DNA of 64,000 bases from Scilla litardierei (GCA_030789695.1 CM061142.1:150061266-150125265); one strand, 5' to 3'; positions 31,654 to 43,270 are shown, counted from the first letter of the stretch. Translations and numbers: made by a program. The notes: generated by a model not told the origin, from the letters alone.

Positions 31654-34600
31654 TGTCACGCCCCGCTTCTCAAAAGATTGAGCAGCGAGGCATGGCCAGC
31701 CCGCATGGACTAGAGCCGTTGAGGCTCGGGGTCCAATAAGCGTCCATGGCAAGTTATTATGCGGAGGGGAGGTCCGATCAAATGATTTAGCATGAAACAA
31801 TAGAAATAGCAGTAAAGAGATATTATTCAAACGCAAAAGGTAACCAACAAAGAGTTTAACATAAAGACTAAAACTGTACGTACCGGAGGCAACTAAAGAG
31901 TAAAGAGTCTGCGGGGGATCCTCAGGTTGTGGCAGCCCTGACAAGTCTGAGACATGTGCAAAACACATGTCAGCAACGAACTAATGAGACCATAAGTTAA
32001 TGCAGTTATACAATTCTAGCAGTTCTGAATGGAATTTAAAAGACAACTACACAGGCAGTTCTAGAAAGCAGGAAACAAGTAATGGTTATTCTAATCGATC
32101 TGCTAGGGGAGTCCATCTAGTCAGATCGTCTAAGAGTTGTTCATGTAGTTCTATCAATCTGCCAGGGGTGTCCATCTGGTCAGATTGTCCAAGTCTATAA
32201 AAGGTCAAACGACCGGAATGCATCCCTGTGAAGCAAACAGGAGTGCACTAACTGCGACACGAAGACAAAGCCTAAGGACTCAAGCTGCGTAGGTGGAGGG
32301 GAGCTACCCCCCAGGCCCAGCTAGACTCTTTTGTCCTACCCCACCCGCGAGTCGTTTGTGTTATGGACACGAGCCAACAAACGCTCCATCTAGACACGAG
32401 ACAAGACAAGGATCACGAATGATACGGTGTATCATACCGGAGCGCACCAGTCACGGGTGAACCAAAGCTGGGGAGCACCACTTCTCAATGGTCACCCCCG
32501 TCGTCGATCCGAAACAAATCATTAATCATGAATGATACTATGTATCATACCGGAGCGCACCAGTCACGGGTGAGCCAAAGCTGGGGAGCACCAGTTCTCA
32601 ATGGTCACCCCCGTCATCGATTAACTATCCATAAGTGAGACATTCCTGGACGAGCCAGCAACGTTCCACAAGTCCGTAAGCGAGTCGTCTCTGGCTAGCC
32701 AGCAGACGCTCCACAAGAGTAGTGCCAACCTCCGTATAGGAGAGGCACACGCCTGTGATCTTCTACAAAGTTCCACATAACTACAATGTCCGGCTTATTA
32801 ATTAGCATGTGAGGTTCAAGTTGCATTTTAAAAGTGGGTTCGAGCAGAAAGTAACATGTGATCATTTTCAAGTATTTTGCAGAAATAAATCTAGCAGTTC
32901 TAACATCAATTCTAGAAAAGTATAAAAGCAGTAACTAAAGTCTCATTCCTTGCCTGAAAGATTCCGGCAAGGATGTAGTCCAGCAGGGTCTGGGTCAACC
33001 AACGGATCTACGAAACATGTACGATAATCCTATCATCACAAACATGCACTCTAACATCCACAGGCAACGATATAAGATAAGTCAGATTAACTGGGCCCAC
33101 TTTGGGTCACCAGACCTACAGTCCCAATTTAAGTTATCTTCATTAGTGAATTGTCCAACACAATAAGATTATAGTTTTTCTTATTAACATGCGGGTGTGG
33201 GTTCCTACAGGGCAGATCTTACCTCAACACGACGCGAGAGCTACTCTGACGTCGGGTAGCGACGTCAGGGGTTGGATTCCTGTAATGTGTAAGGTAACGA
33301 CGTCGACTCAGAAACGGTAACGGGTCGCGAAGAAAACGTACTATATCTGTGACATCGGAAGTGCGATAATAGGTTAGAGACGTTCTAAAGTAATAACATT
33401 ATAGTCTAGCAAATATAATTAACGTATACTAGTATATCTATACCTAGTGACTAACACTAAATAATTAATTTATACATGGTAGTACCTATAATGAAAGTCT
33501 AGAAACACTGTCACGTCTATGAACCAATCTATGGTACATGCAGAGGTAACATCTATGGTTAGAGGGGGGTACAACAACTAGCATATAATCACTATTCTTA
33601 CACCATCCCATAGTATAAACTGTAATAAAACACACACCTATTTATAGTATTCTATATCAAATGTAAGATGTATCCACTCACAGTCTTCATGAACACCGAA
33701 CTGCCATGGAGTTGTGCGGCCACTGCAGAGTTCTAAGAGCCCGGCAAGTAGGGGAAAGGTCGGAAAACACCGGGGGCCGGAGCTCTTGAATGAGGGGAGG
33801 AGAAGAGCTTCGCATAGGAGATGGCCGCGGATACAAGGAGGATGAGGCGCTCGCGGGGGCCGCTGGGCGCTGGAAGAGCGCCGGAGGAACGCTGCGGAGG
33901 GGTCACACGGGCTGCAGCATGACGAACGAGGGTTGCGCTGCGTTGGCATGGGCGTCGCTGGGCGGCGCGGTTGCCGTAGATCGGGATGGGGTGTGTCGCC
34001 GTGAGTAGAGAGGGAGAGGGGGTTACGCCGACGGGGTTCGCTGGTGCTTGGCGACACCGGTGCAGCGCTGGGCTGCCGCACGGAGGAGAGGTGCTGGAGC
34101 GCCGCCGTCGGAGGGCGCTGTGGCGGATACGGCGGACAGGCGGCCTCGGGTTCTGGGTCGGAGGAGGAGTCCGACGGGAGGGCCGGCTGGGCTAGGTTGG
34201 AGAGGGGCGGAGGGTCGGTGATGGGGAGGTAATGCACGAGGAGATTCGCGCAATCCGAGAGGGGAGGAGGAGTGTTTACGGCGCTGGGGAAAGAGAACTC
34301 GTGAAGAAGAGAATAGATGTAGGCGGCTGTGTGTAGGGAGGAGAAAGCTAGGTTAAAATTTTAATAAAACTCTAAGGTCTATTAAAAGATGGCCAAGTCA
34401 GTCACGTGGGGGCTAGGTCAAGCTGTTAATGGGCTTGTGTGAAACGTGGGTAGGCTTTTAGGGCAGTTGGGTAGGGTTTTAGGTTAAAGAATGATTTAAT
34501 AAGTATTAAAAAAAACCCAAATTGAAACCCCTCTCTCTCTACCAGGGTACATGCGGCCAAGGTAGTAAAATGGGTTGGGTTAACATATTATGGATGATTA

Positions 34601-35260
34601 ATATTAATAATGATCACATTAGGGGATAGGAGCTATTAAACTTGGGGTTACGTCAATATTAGATTGGGCAAAAAGTGAAATTGGGTCAAACGGTGTCCAA
34701 AAATTGTGAAATAAATACTAGGGTGACCGGGACGATGATAGAAGGAAGACAGAGAAGACGGATCACAATTTCGACGACGAGAAACGAAATTAAAAAATAG
34801 AAAAGCCTTACGACAAAAGTGAAAATCGTGACGTCTCTTCTAACAAGGTCAAACCGTGGAAGAACGACCCGTGAAATGACGTTCCAACTTAACACCAAAA
34901 TTTTAATACTCCCAGAGAGAGTCACAACGGCATACCGCACTATAGGGTTCGGTTACGGACAAAGTCTAAAATAAATACGTGCACGAACAAGGCTACGTGC
35001 ACGTAAGGCGTAAAAAGGGTACGGGGTCCAAAGGCGACTGTAATCCCAAGTTGGTCGCACGTCGGGGTTGGCTTGGGTTGACACGTGTTTCCTAGTCGGG
35101 CACGAGTCACGGAGGCTATCTATAGGTTCAAGCAAGGTTCTAGTGTCCTACTGTGTGCACAGACGACATCTGCTGTGCACACAGACCAAATCACCTTACG
35201 CACAGACCTAATTGTTGTGCACACACAAAATTCAAATTGGTCCGAAAACAGGCCGTTACA
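31654..35260 (-). repeat. LARD-1 LTR, right copy (5' LTR of a minus-strand element)
   Basis: 3607 bp, the same length as the left copy with a low number of substitutions. The hairpins recur at 32097 and 32156. The minus-strand start TGTAACGGCC is at 35260. The 199-residue minus-strand frame 33638-34237 is Pro/Ser-rich and differs from its left-LTR counterpart, so I treat it as chance. Confidence 0.9.
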
Positions 35261-35265
35261 GCTTG

Positions 35266-36206
35266 ACTATCAATAAAAAAGGTTCACAAACCTGATTGCC
35301 TATATTGTATGCCCTAACCTCATCTCATCAGACTATGGGAAAATGATCTTCATGTTAGGTTTCTTTTATATTCAAAGTTCAGTATGATATTTTAAGAAAC
35401 AGGTGAAACAAAAAGATAGTTTTCCAATTTAAAGCATATATTGTATGAGTCATCAGACTTGCAAACTGTTTCTTTCTTTCAAAGCTATTAATCCAAGTTG
35501 ACTTCCACCAGCTCATTTAACAGGGAATCCTGCCAGGATATGCCAAAGAGAAGCAAACACAACCTGGCCTAACAAAACATGATCTCATCCCAGTTTTGAC
35601 CTGCAAATTCACTGCCACCGCTTCAATGATGAAATAAATAATGGCCCCAACAGCTACAGCTTGCCAAAAACATAACCAAGCCAACCCACACTTTCCTTCA
35701 AACTTCAGGTTCTTGTTCATGGAGTAGTAAATTATTAAGTACAGCATGTGCAAGCTACACAACAGCTGCATTTTTTTTCCATTGAACTTTGCTTGTGGAG
35801 GCTGTGTACAAGTCACTGAAGAATTTAACCATTTCCATGTATATAATTCTGATGTGTAACGTCTCGATGAAGGGTTCTGGATTTATTGATAGTTTTGTTG
35901 TACTTGCCTGGCAATTCTTGCAGGGCAAACAAAACATAATTAAAAAGTATGATGACTTCCACAGCAAAGAGATGAATAAATTGTTGTAATGTATTCAACA
36001 ATTACAACATGGATTCAACAATTACAACAATTACAACATGTATTCAACAATTACAACATGGTTCCCCATTTCTGGTGGTGTGTGGTGATTGCTGTTTGTT
36101 TTTGTGGATGCAGCATGGTTCCCCATTTAAGTGCAATTATGGATTCTCTACTTTTAAGCAAAGTGTTGATGCATTCTTTTTTAAATTTCATTCTTCAGTT
36201 ATCATC
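35266..36206. other. hAT interior upstream of the transposase
   Basis: Mostly AT-rich. A minus-strand stretch at 35756-35600 encodes hydrophobic sequence (LCFWQAVAVGAIIYFIIEAV) ending at a donor-like CAG|GTCAAA and preceded by an acceptor-like AATGCAG. It may be another captured host exon, which I do not recognise. About 35985-36065 contains four tandem 'ttcaacaattacaacatg' units. Confidence 0.35.
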
Positions 36207-38061
36207 ATGGCACAGCCTCCATCCAGTGGCTCACATACTCCATCAATGTCAACAAATCCATCCATTCAAGATACATCCGAGATGTCTCGAGATTTAGATG
36301 ATGAAATAGAGGATGTCGAAGTAATGACAAGCAATAGCAAAAGAAGATATGAAGTGTGGAAATATTTTACAATAGAAAGACAACCTGATGATACATCCAA
36401 AGCAATTTGTAAGTATTGTAAGAAAATACTTTCATGTTCAAACAAATCAGGAACAACTCATTTAAGCCGACATCTTAAGTTCTCTTGCAAAAACAAGACT
36501 CATAAAGATATGTAACAGATGTTGCTCAACAAATCCGATGACACAAGAGTTTTTAAGTTTGATCAAGAAGTAAGCAGAAAATGTTTGGCGAAGCTTCTGA
36601 TTTGTGCAGAACTTCCATTTAAAATTGTAGAACAACCGTTGTTTATCACTTTTGTGAGGAGCTTACAACCTTTGTTTACCACAATTGGCCGTCATACAAT
36701 TAGAAATGATTGCATTTCTTTGTTTCAAGAAGAAAAACAGAAGCTTCGCAATTTTTTGAAAGATTTAGATTGTCGTGTGAGTTTTACTACCGATTTATGG
36801 ACGTCAAATCAAAAACTTGGTTATTTGGCTCTCACTGCACATTATGTTGACGGAGAATTCATGTTGAAGAAGAAGATTTTAAATTTTCGAAAAGTCTCTT
36901 TTCCCCACACAAGTTTTGCCCTCACTGATGTTCTTGGAAATTGTCTTGCTGAGTGGAATTTGGATGCTAAATTATTTGCAATCACCGTGGATAATTGTAG
37001 TACGAATGATGCCATGCTAAGAAATTTTAAAAGAGATTTTGGTGAGAAATTATTGTTCAATGGTGAACATATACATATCAGATGTTGCGCACACATTTTA
37101 AATATTATGGTGCAAGATGGAATTAAAGTCATGGATGAGTCTGTTAAACACGTTCGGAATTTAATCATACATGTTGTTAGCAGTCCTTCCCGGATGCAAA
37201 CTTTTAATGGAATTGCTCAATTGCTTAAGTTGCCTACAAATGGTGATGAAATTATCAAAACATTGGCATTAGAAATGCAAAGAAAGTTTAAAAAATATTG
37301 GAATGAATGCAATAAAATTCTAACTATTGCATCTATTTTGGATCCTAGATCAAAATTGGCTTATATTGAGTATAAGTATTCAAATGCATTTGGAGAAGAA
37401 ATATGTGGAAAAAAGATTAGAGAACTTAGAGACTTTTTTCATCAAATATATGATCAATATGAGAGTTTGGCTAAAAAAAGGATCATGCTGGTGATATGTG
37501 TACCGGGGCAACAAGTACAGAATTGAGCTCTTCTTTCAGTTTGAACAAAAGAAAATCAGACATGGATCTTGCAATTTTTTGGTCCCAAAATGCTATGAAA
37601 AGAGCTAAAAGGAGCGAGGTTGATAGCTATTTGGAGGAAATTTTACTTCCTCCTATGTCAGATGTGGATTTTAATATTTTAGATTGGTGGAGGAATAATG
37701 CAGCCCTTTATCCAGTACTTTTGAAAATGGCTCGAGATATCTTAGCTATACCATATCTACCGTTTCATCAGAGTCAGCTTTTAGTTGTGGAAGCAGAGTT
37801 GTGGATCAATACCGTAGCAGATTGAGTTCAACCACTGTAGAAGCTTTGGTATGCACGCAGGATTGGCTTCAAAATGAGTATTATATAGGTAACAATCAAT
37901 ATATTTATTTGCCTTGTTTTCTATTAGTATTTGATTAAATGTTAATATAAACATAATATTATTGACTTTGATGTTATGCAGATGAAAGTGAAGTTTCTTT
38001 GTCATCTTCCAGTTCCTCCTTTTTGGATGAAGGATTAATATACGAGTGCTTAGCAGACTAA
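36207..38061 (+). pseudogene. hAT transposase, broken
   Basis: The ATG at 36207 starts MAQPPSSG. A BED-type zinc finger (CKYCKK...HLSRHLKFSC) is at about residues 70-98, then a stop at 36513-36515. The next frame (36519-37526) carries the RNase H-like core with FTTDLWTS (first Asp) and ITVDNCSTND (second Asp). The usual helical insert with its RWNSTY motif is missing after SRMQTFNGIAQLLKL (about 37220). After a frameshift near 37490 comes the hAT dimerisation region DFNILDWWRNNAALYPVL (about 37665-37720). Another shift near 37755 leads to SESAFSCGSRVVDQYRSRL-like sequence. A plausible intron, GT 37889 to AG 37981, precedes a short last exon ending at TAA 38059-38061. It is plainly non-functional and shows the element is an hAT. 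Confidence 0.88.
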
Positions 38062-38332
38062 ATTAAATGAATCTTGTATGTAATCTACCAGAATAAATTT
38101 AAAGCCCATAATTTATTTACCTTGTTGTATTTCTGATCGTTTTTATATATCAATTCATGCAGGTTGTATTAAGTGATAATATTGGCACTGGCTGAACGCC
38201 TGAAAATGAACCTGCGCTTGCTGGAAGTTGAACTTGGAATGTCACTTGAAATTCAAGCCTAATTTGATATTCTTCCCTTGAATATTTCAGTTTCATATTA
38301 GCCTCTTACATTTGTTACACTAAATTTGATCA

Positions 38333-38473
38333 TGGTTAGGGAATGCAACTGAATATGTTGAATTACTTCAATGATTTTTGGCAACTGGATATGTTGAATT
38401 ACTTCAATGATTTTTGGCAACTGAATATGTTGAATTACTTCAATGCTTAACCTTTGAAGTAATTCAACATATT
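38333..38473. repeat. 41-bp tandem repeat ending in a perfect 20-bp hairpin
   Basis: The unit 'aatatgttgaattacttcaa' plus a 21-bp spacer recurs about three times from 38351. The last copy (38424-38443) is followed by its exact 20-bp complement at 38454-38473 with a 10-bp loop. Confidence 0.85.
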
Positions 38474-38707
38474 GTGAAAATGGGAGATGACCTGGTGTGA
38501 ATAAAGTTTTATTTAGCTTTGTTATTGAGTATAGCATTTTCCTGCATCTATGAATGATATACGAATGAAACTCAAGAAGTTGCTGCTGCCAAGAAGTTGG
38601 AAATGATGCAGCAGTTGTGTCATGTTGATCTGTTTAACATCAGTTGGTGAAAACAAAGTTAGTCATACCAGCATAAACATCTTTCTAGTCTTACCAACCT
38701 AAATCTA

Positions 38708-39372
38708 ATGCAGGAGTCTTCTTTTCTTGCCCTCAAGGACTGGGTTACCAATATTGATCTTGAGAAGTTTGAAATACTATTATGTATAGGAAATAAAGCT
38801 GATCTTGTACTCGGTCACAGTGCCCATGCAGAATATAGAAGATATCTGCAGAAGCGTGGAGAGTCTGCCACTGATCCCCATCCTGAATTTTGGGATTATG
38901 GAATAGATGAGGTTGAGGGTTGTAGCTTGCTTGGAGAGGAAGAACCCTTGGAAGGATGTCTCAGAATCTCTATTTCTATCAGGTATCAGATTGATATACA
39001 AATTAGGTCCATTTAAAATGTTTGCTTTGATGAGTAATACAACATGTTTCCTTTTTTGGTGCAGGAGCCTAGCACAGCTCCAGCAAAGAGAAGGTGGCCT
39101 TCCCTTGATGTATAATTTATTAAAATTTATTATATGGACCTAATTTATTAAGATTTTAACAATTTATTATATGGACCTAATTTATTAGCCTAGAGAGTAT
39201 TTTGGGATTATGGAATAGATGAGGTTGAACCGTTGAGGGTTGTAGCTTGCTTGGAGAGGAAGAACCCTTGGTGGAAATCAGGAGATCTTGCTTAGAGTGG
39301 TGTATCCAACATAGCATAGAGTATGTTGAAGCCTGTGCATCTAATGCCGACTTTGATAAATGTAAGTTTGTC
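38708..39372 (+). pseudogene. captured fragment of a p34/AAGAB-like GTPase-related host gene
   Basis: The translation contains LALKDWVTNIDLEKFEILLC, GNKADLVLGHSAHAEYRR, and (at about 39255-39340) EIRRSCLEWCIQHSIEY followed by EACASNADFDK. From memory these match plant proteins related to alpha- and gamma-adaptin-binding protein p34, a Rab-like GTPase-fold chaperone for clathrin adaptors. GNKxD is the G4-type guanine motif. Introns seem partly kept (acceptor-like TTTTTTGGTGCAG at about 39052-39064). A ~75-bp exon piece ('ttttgggattatggaatag', at 38888 and 39191) is duplicated, the second copy with an indel. N-terminal P-loop and C-terminal parts are absent. A host-gene fragment inside the hAT, not a working gene. 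Confidence 0.65.
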
Positions 39373-40194
39373 TTTACTCACTGCCTAACTTTTGAATTGA
39401 CTGTTTCCACCGTATGTGCTTACTGATAGTTTGTTAAGATTTTTTTGGGAAGTCAGTTTTCCACATTGTTGTGTTGTTTCATTGTGAATGTTAGACATTT
39501 CAGTTAGGTAGCATGGTGCTTCGACCATTGAGCTGTGTCATGTTGGGCTTGTGTTGAACAAGCATGTCAGATGCCCGACTCGGATACAATACTAATATTT
39601 TGAGTGTTCTTTTTAGAATTTGCACAGGTATTGATGTGTATTGCCATGCCATCCTGTTGCTGCTTTGTCTATGTCCCTGCTGTGTAGCATTTCACTAACA
39701 TATGCAATGTACAACCAGTAACTTAGCTTATCTTGGTAAGGTTGACTTCTAACGACACTTAGTTTTGAAGCTTGCTAAGCTACCAGAGAGATGCTCATTA
39801 ACGAAGCCGAACGGTGAAAGGGATCCACATAGGGAACCCAAATATTTCGGGGAAAGGCCTGGCATCTGCTTGTTGTTATTATTGTTATTGTTGTTGATGA
39901 AATTTCTAACTTCTTGAGCATCATTTTCAGGCTTATTGAGTTTCATTGTTTACCTGCAGTGTAGCATTTTCCTGCATCATTTCCCTGCAGTGCTTGTTTC
40001 TTCAGTTGTTGTGGAGTCTATTGAAAGAACCAGTTTGTAGGATATCACTTGGTATTCATCAGAAAAATGAGATGTGAAAGGTATCATATATGTTACTGCT
40101 GCACCTTTTTTATATATCAGCTGCCATCAAATCTTTTACAATTTCTATTTCTCTACTGAACTTTTTTTTCTATCAGTATGTGTTTCATTGCAGA
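39373..40194. other. hAT interior, intron-like DNA
   Basis: AT-rich sequence between the two captured fragments, with no frame I can support. It ends at an acceptor-like TTTCATTGCAG at 40184-40194. Confidence 0.4.
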
Positions 40195-40496
40195 TGGACA
40201 AAGCAGCATTGCTTGCAGAAGTGATCGGCCATGTGAAGAAACTAAAAGCCAAGGCAGCCGAGAGCAGCAAAGGCTACTCCATCCCCTCGGACGCCGATGA
40301 AGTGCAGGTTGAAGCCGATGCGGCTGGACTGAATGCTGGATGCAGGATTCTGTGCGTGCAGAGATGCACTGAAGTCTGCAGGAGTCTGATCTTCCTCCCA
40401 TATCAATGCAGACTAGCCATTGCTAAATCTTTTGTTCCTCCAATTTCTGTGAAGAAACTCGACAAATCAGCAGGCACTGGAGATCTGAACGGATAA
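40195..40496 (+). pseudogene. captured exon of a bHLH transcription factor (bHLH30/AIG1-like)
   Basis: The exon begins right after TTTCATTGCAG with M-DKAALLAEVIGHVKKLK. This is the second helix of a plant bHLH domain, and it continues with IPSDADEVQVE, the style of the bHLH30/32/106/107 (AIG1-like) group. The basic region and first helix, needed for DNA contact, would be in earlier exons and are not here. After about residue 45 the frame departs from anything I recognise and ends at 40496. It is a third host-gene piece within the hAT, so the element looks like a pack-type transposon. Confidence 0.6.
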
Positions 40497-40939
40497 CTGA
40501 AATTGTTTTCTCTGTTTGAGACCAAACTCAATAGCTCTGCCTCTTGTAACCCTTTTGCTGCCACTTTGTCAGTGCAGCTGCTTCCTGTTCCATGCTTAGC
40601 TAGTACATCTTTGAACTTTGTAATCTGCAAAAAATCATCATAAAGAATGAATGATTGTATCAAGATGGATGGTGAGTTTATTCATGTAAAATCTTACAGG
40701 CATTGGTACAACTGAAGCAGAGTAGCCTCCATTAATCATGTATTATCATAAATTTCTAATTAAGATTTGCCCAATGGACAGGCCCAAAGCCCAATGGGCA
40801 TGCCCAAAGCCCGTTTTATGCCCATTTGGGCATTCTTAAAAAAGCCCGTATGGGCTTTGGGCCGGCCCGAAAGCCTGCCCATTTAAATTGGGTATCTATT
40901 TGGCCCGGCCCGGCCCGGCCCGGCTCATTCTCATCCCTA
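40497..40939 (+). repeat. hAT right end: 3' flank, subterminal repeats and TIR
   Basis: AT-rich DNA leads to subterminal GGGC/GCCC repeats from about 40770 and a CCCGG tandem run (40903-40923). It ends in ...CATTCTCATCCCTA (40926-40939), the inverted match of the left end. Confidence 0.8.
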
Positions 40940-40947
40940 ATTCAGAA

Positions 40948-41560
40948 CAATCAAACCGAGACACATCAAGTGGCTCCCCTGTCTCTCTCATTAGCAAATA
41001 AATCATCAGGCACAACAGAATTAGATGAAGAAAAGTATACCTCACATCTAATAGTAGGCTGCAAATATGGAACGATATCCAGTGTAGTAGTCGAGCTCTG
41101 AGAGGTCGAAATAGTAGCTGGTGAGTTGAAGACATTGGCGATGCTGACAGAGAAGCTTCGACAGTCTGCATGTCAAAATTTGGAGACATGGATGCGGTGG
41201 AAATGGTGAAGAAGTGGACAAAATTTGGAAAATTCAGCCAAAATGGGTGAATAGGCTGTGAATGACGGACCGGTGGCAGATCTCCATGCTGGAAAGGGTA
41301 CATGCAAAGATCTGATGGCACTGGCGAAGGATGAGCGGTGAGAAGAGCGGCGAGGTAATTCTCTGATAATTCTGGAGGAAGATTCATAAGAATTTGGTGC
41401 CAGTTACTCACATTGATTGTTGAGAGGAGATGTCAATTTTGGTGTCATAACATCTGCATCAACATCGTTTTGCGTCGAATCTAATGTTGCAACATCAGTC
41501 ACAACATGAGGTGTTTTCTCTGAAGCTGCAGTGTTCAGGCTGTATAATTCAGACTTCCTG
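40948..41560 (-). pseudogene. copia-3 gag/extra-ORF junction
   Basis: Minus-strand sequence from the gag tail (RVKRQWVRKSELY, the usual step into SIRE-type pol) runs directly into text that resembles the Asp/Val/Thr-rich extra ORF (41530-41430). It then passes a stop and continues to the hAT TSD. No protease, integrase, RT or RNase H is found. It carries the DNA motif at 41483-41508. Frames are broken, so this is a relic. Confidence 0.5.
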
Positions 41561-41604
41561 ACCCATTGCCTTTTCACTCTCATGCCGAGAGAGCTTACAG
41601 TTCT

Positions 41605-43270
41605 TCACTCCATGAAATGATGCATACGACTAAAACAGTTTCTCTCAAAATGACCAATGAACTTGCAGTATTCACATACAGACCTTCCTCCTTTGATGAC
41701 TTTAGTCAATTTCTTCTTATAATCATGACTCTTGTGATGACCCATCTTCTCAAGCTTTTTAGTAACTTGACTTCTTCTTTGAGCAGACACATAATAGTAA
41801 GATCCTCTATTGTATCCCACTCCAGTGCGATCTCCTGAAATCTTTCCCATGTTCAAGATATCATCTAGCTTTCCTTTCCCAGAGTTCCACTTATTCGAAA
41901 TGCTCTCAGCTTTCTCTGCCCTGAGGAGGACTATTCTGAGGGCACTCTCAAGATGTCTAGAGTTTTGCTTAGGTTTCATGCATTTGACTTTGGCTTCTTC
42001 CTTTTCTTTCTTCAGTCTGGCATTTTCATCTTTCAGCTGTTTGTTGCTATCATAGATTTCCAACCATTTACTGTACATCATTTGGTAAGCTGTTCAGATA
42101 TCCTCTTCACTAACATCCTCATCACTGTTAACTTCTGAGTCTGATCCACTGATAGATGTTGATGATGTTGTTGCAACACTTGATCTGACACTATCTTGCT
42201 TATTGGCTGATGTCATAACTGATGTTGCAACATCAAATCCAACATGGATGATTGTGTTGCAGTCTGATTGTCTTTTCATTGATGCGATAAAAGCAACATA
42301 GTTACTGGTGATTCCCTTATCTCCAGCACTTCCTTCAGACTCATCATCACTCCAGGTGCTGGTTAAATATTTCCCTGTTTGCTTCTTCAACGTGTTAGCA
42401 CACTCAGATTGTATGTGCCCAAAACCTTCACATTCTCTACACCGTATCCCATCAGATGCGTCACTTGGTCGTGGCACACTGTTTCCTGATCTGGGATTTG
42501 GCCCTTTGCTATTGATTTTCTTCAGCATTCTACTGAAGTTTTTAGTCAACAAGACAATATCATGATCTAGACCTGATTCTTCTTCATCTTTAGAGACCTA
42601 TCCTGTTTCAACTTTCAAGGCCACTCCTTTGTCACTTTTATTCAGTTTGAGATTCATTTTAAATGTCTGTAGAGACCCCATAAGTTCATCAAGTCTCATG
42701 GTAGAGATATTCCTAACTTCATCAATAGATGCAACTTTAGCAGAAAATCTGTCTGGGAGGGATCTTAAAGCTTTTCTAACCAACTTCACTTCTGAATATT
42801 TTTTACCCAGTTGAAAGGCTTGATTTCCTATATCTCTTAATTTCCCATTAAATTCGGTAATAGTCTCATCACCACCCATTCTTAATTCTTCAAAATGAGA
42901 TGCAAGCATTTGGTACCGCATTTGCTCCTTCATGCACATTCTGAAGTATATCCTATGCTTCTTTAGCATACTCACAATTAGAGATAAGCTTGAACTGCTT
43001 TTCATCCACAGCAGTGAAAATGGCATTAATTTCTTTAGAATTGCCCAGGGCTGCAAGTTCTTCAATCCGACTCCAGTCTTGTGCCGGCTTGAGATGTTCC
43101 TTGCCGTCTTTGTCGATTTCAATCGGAGGGGACCATCCTTCAACAACTGCGATCCAGGCCTTCTCATCTAGAGATTTAATAAAGGCCAGCATTTTGGACT
43201 TCCAGTAAGTGTAGTTTGTACTGATAAGCAGTGAAGGACGAGTAACAAATGGACCTTCTCGTGTATTCAT
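41605..43270 (-). pseudogene. copia-3 gag with two zinc knuckles, broken
   Basis: It starts at ATG 43270-43268 (MNTREGPFVTRP). The SIRE-type gag core follows in two frames with a shift near 42960 (motifs YTYWKSKM, ASHFEELRMGGDETITEF, VRKALRSLPDRF). An in-frame TAG lies at 42600-42598. The first zinc knuckle is CRECEGFGHIQSEC (about 42445-42400). An acidic tail ends at a stop at 42096-42094. A coiled-coil stretch then leads to a GVGY motif and a second knuckle CEYCKFIGHFERNC (about 41680-41640). Two knuckles and this order fit SIRE/Maximus. All cysteines and histidines are kept although the frame is broken three times. Confidence 0.8.

Larger units (their letters stand above)
25139..35260 (-). 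mobile_element. LARD-1: 10.1-kb non-coding LTR retrotransposon with 3.6-kb LTRs
   Basis: Two LTRs of exactly 3607 bp (25139-28745 and 31654-35260), TSD GCTTG on both sides (25134-25138, 35261-35265). The orientation is minus. The polypurine tract, read on the minus strand as AAGGTGGGTAGGA, abuts the left LTR (28758-28746). A primer-binding site TGGTGGCCCATGCAGGTC lies by the right LTR (31646-31629). The 2.9-kb interior has no coding capacity for gag or pol. It is therefore a large retrotransposon derivative that must borrow proteins. It is inserted in the hAT. LTR type (TGTAACG...GGGGCGTGACA) and PPT resemble gypsy elements. Confidence 0.9.
16160..40939 (+). mobile_element. hAT DNA transposon with captured host-gene fragments, split by two retrotransposons
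   Basis: Ends are TAGGGATGAGAATGGGC (16160) and its near-perfect complement (40923-40939). They are flanked by the perfect 8-bp TSD ATTCAGAA (16152-16159 and 40940-40947), the hAT hallmark. Subterminal DNA is rich in GGGC/GCCC repeats, as in many plant hATs. Without copia-2 and LARD-1 the element is about 7.1 kb. It holds a broken transposase (36207-38061) and fragments resembling COX23 (16707-16850), a p34/AAGAB-like gene (38708-39372) and a bHLH gene (40195-40496). It sits in the extra-ORF remnant of copia-3. Confidence 0.9.

Noticed and set aside
33638..34237. 199-residue minus-strand Pro/Ser-rich frame in the LARD-1 LTR.
   Set aside because: GC-rich LTR sequence open on both strands; the matching frame in the left LTR is only 128 residues, so it is not under coding constraint.
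25139..35260. The near-identical 3.6-kb blocks could be a segmental duplication or assembly error.
   Set aside because: A 5-bp TSD, TG/CA ends, a PPT on one side and a PBS on the other show they are LTRs of one element.
35789..36009. Short plus-strand frame before the transposase as an extra exon.
   Set aside because: No recognisable motif and a tandem repeat at its end; the ATG at 36207 fits the transposase better.
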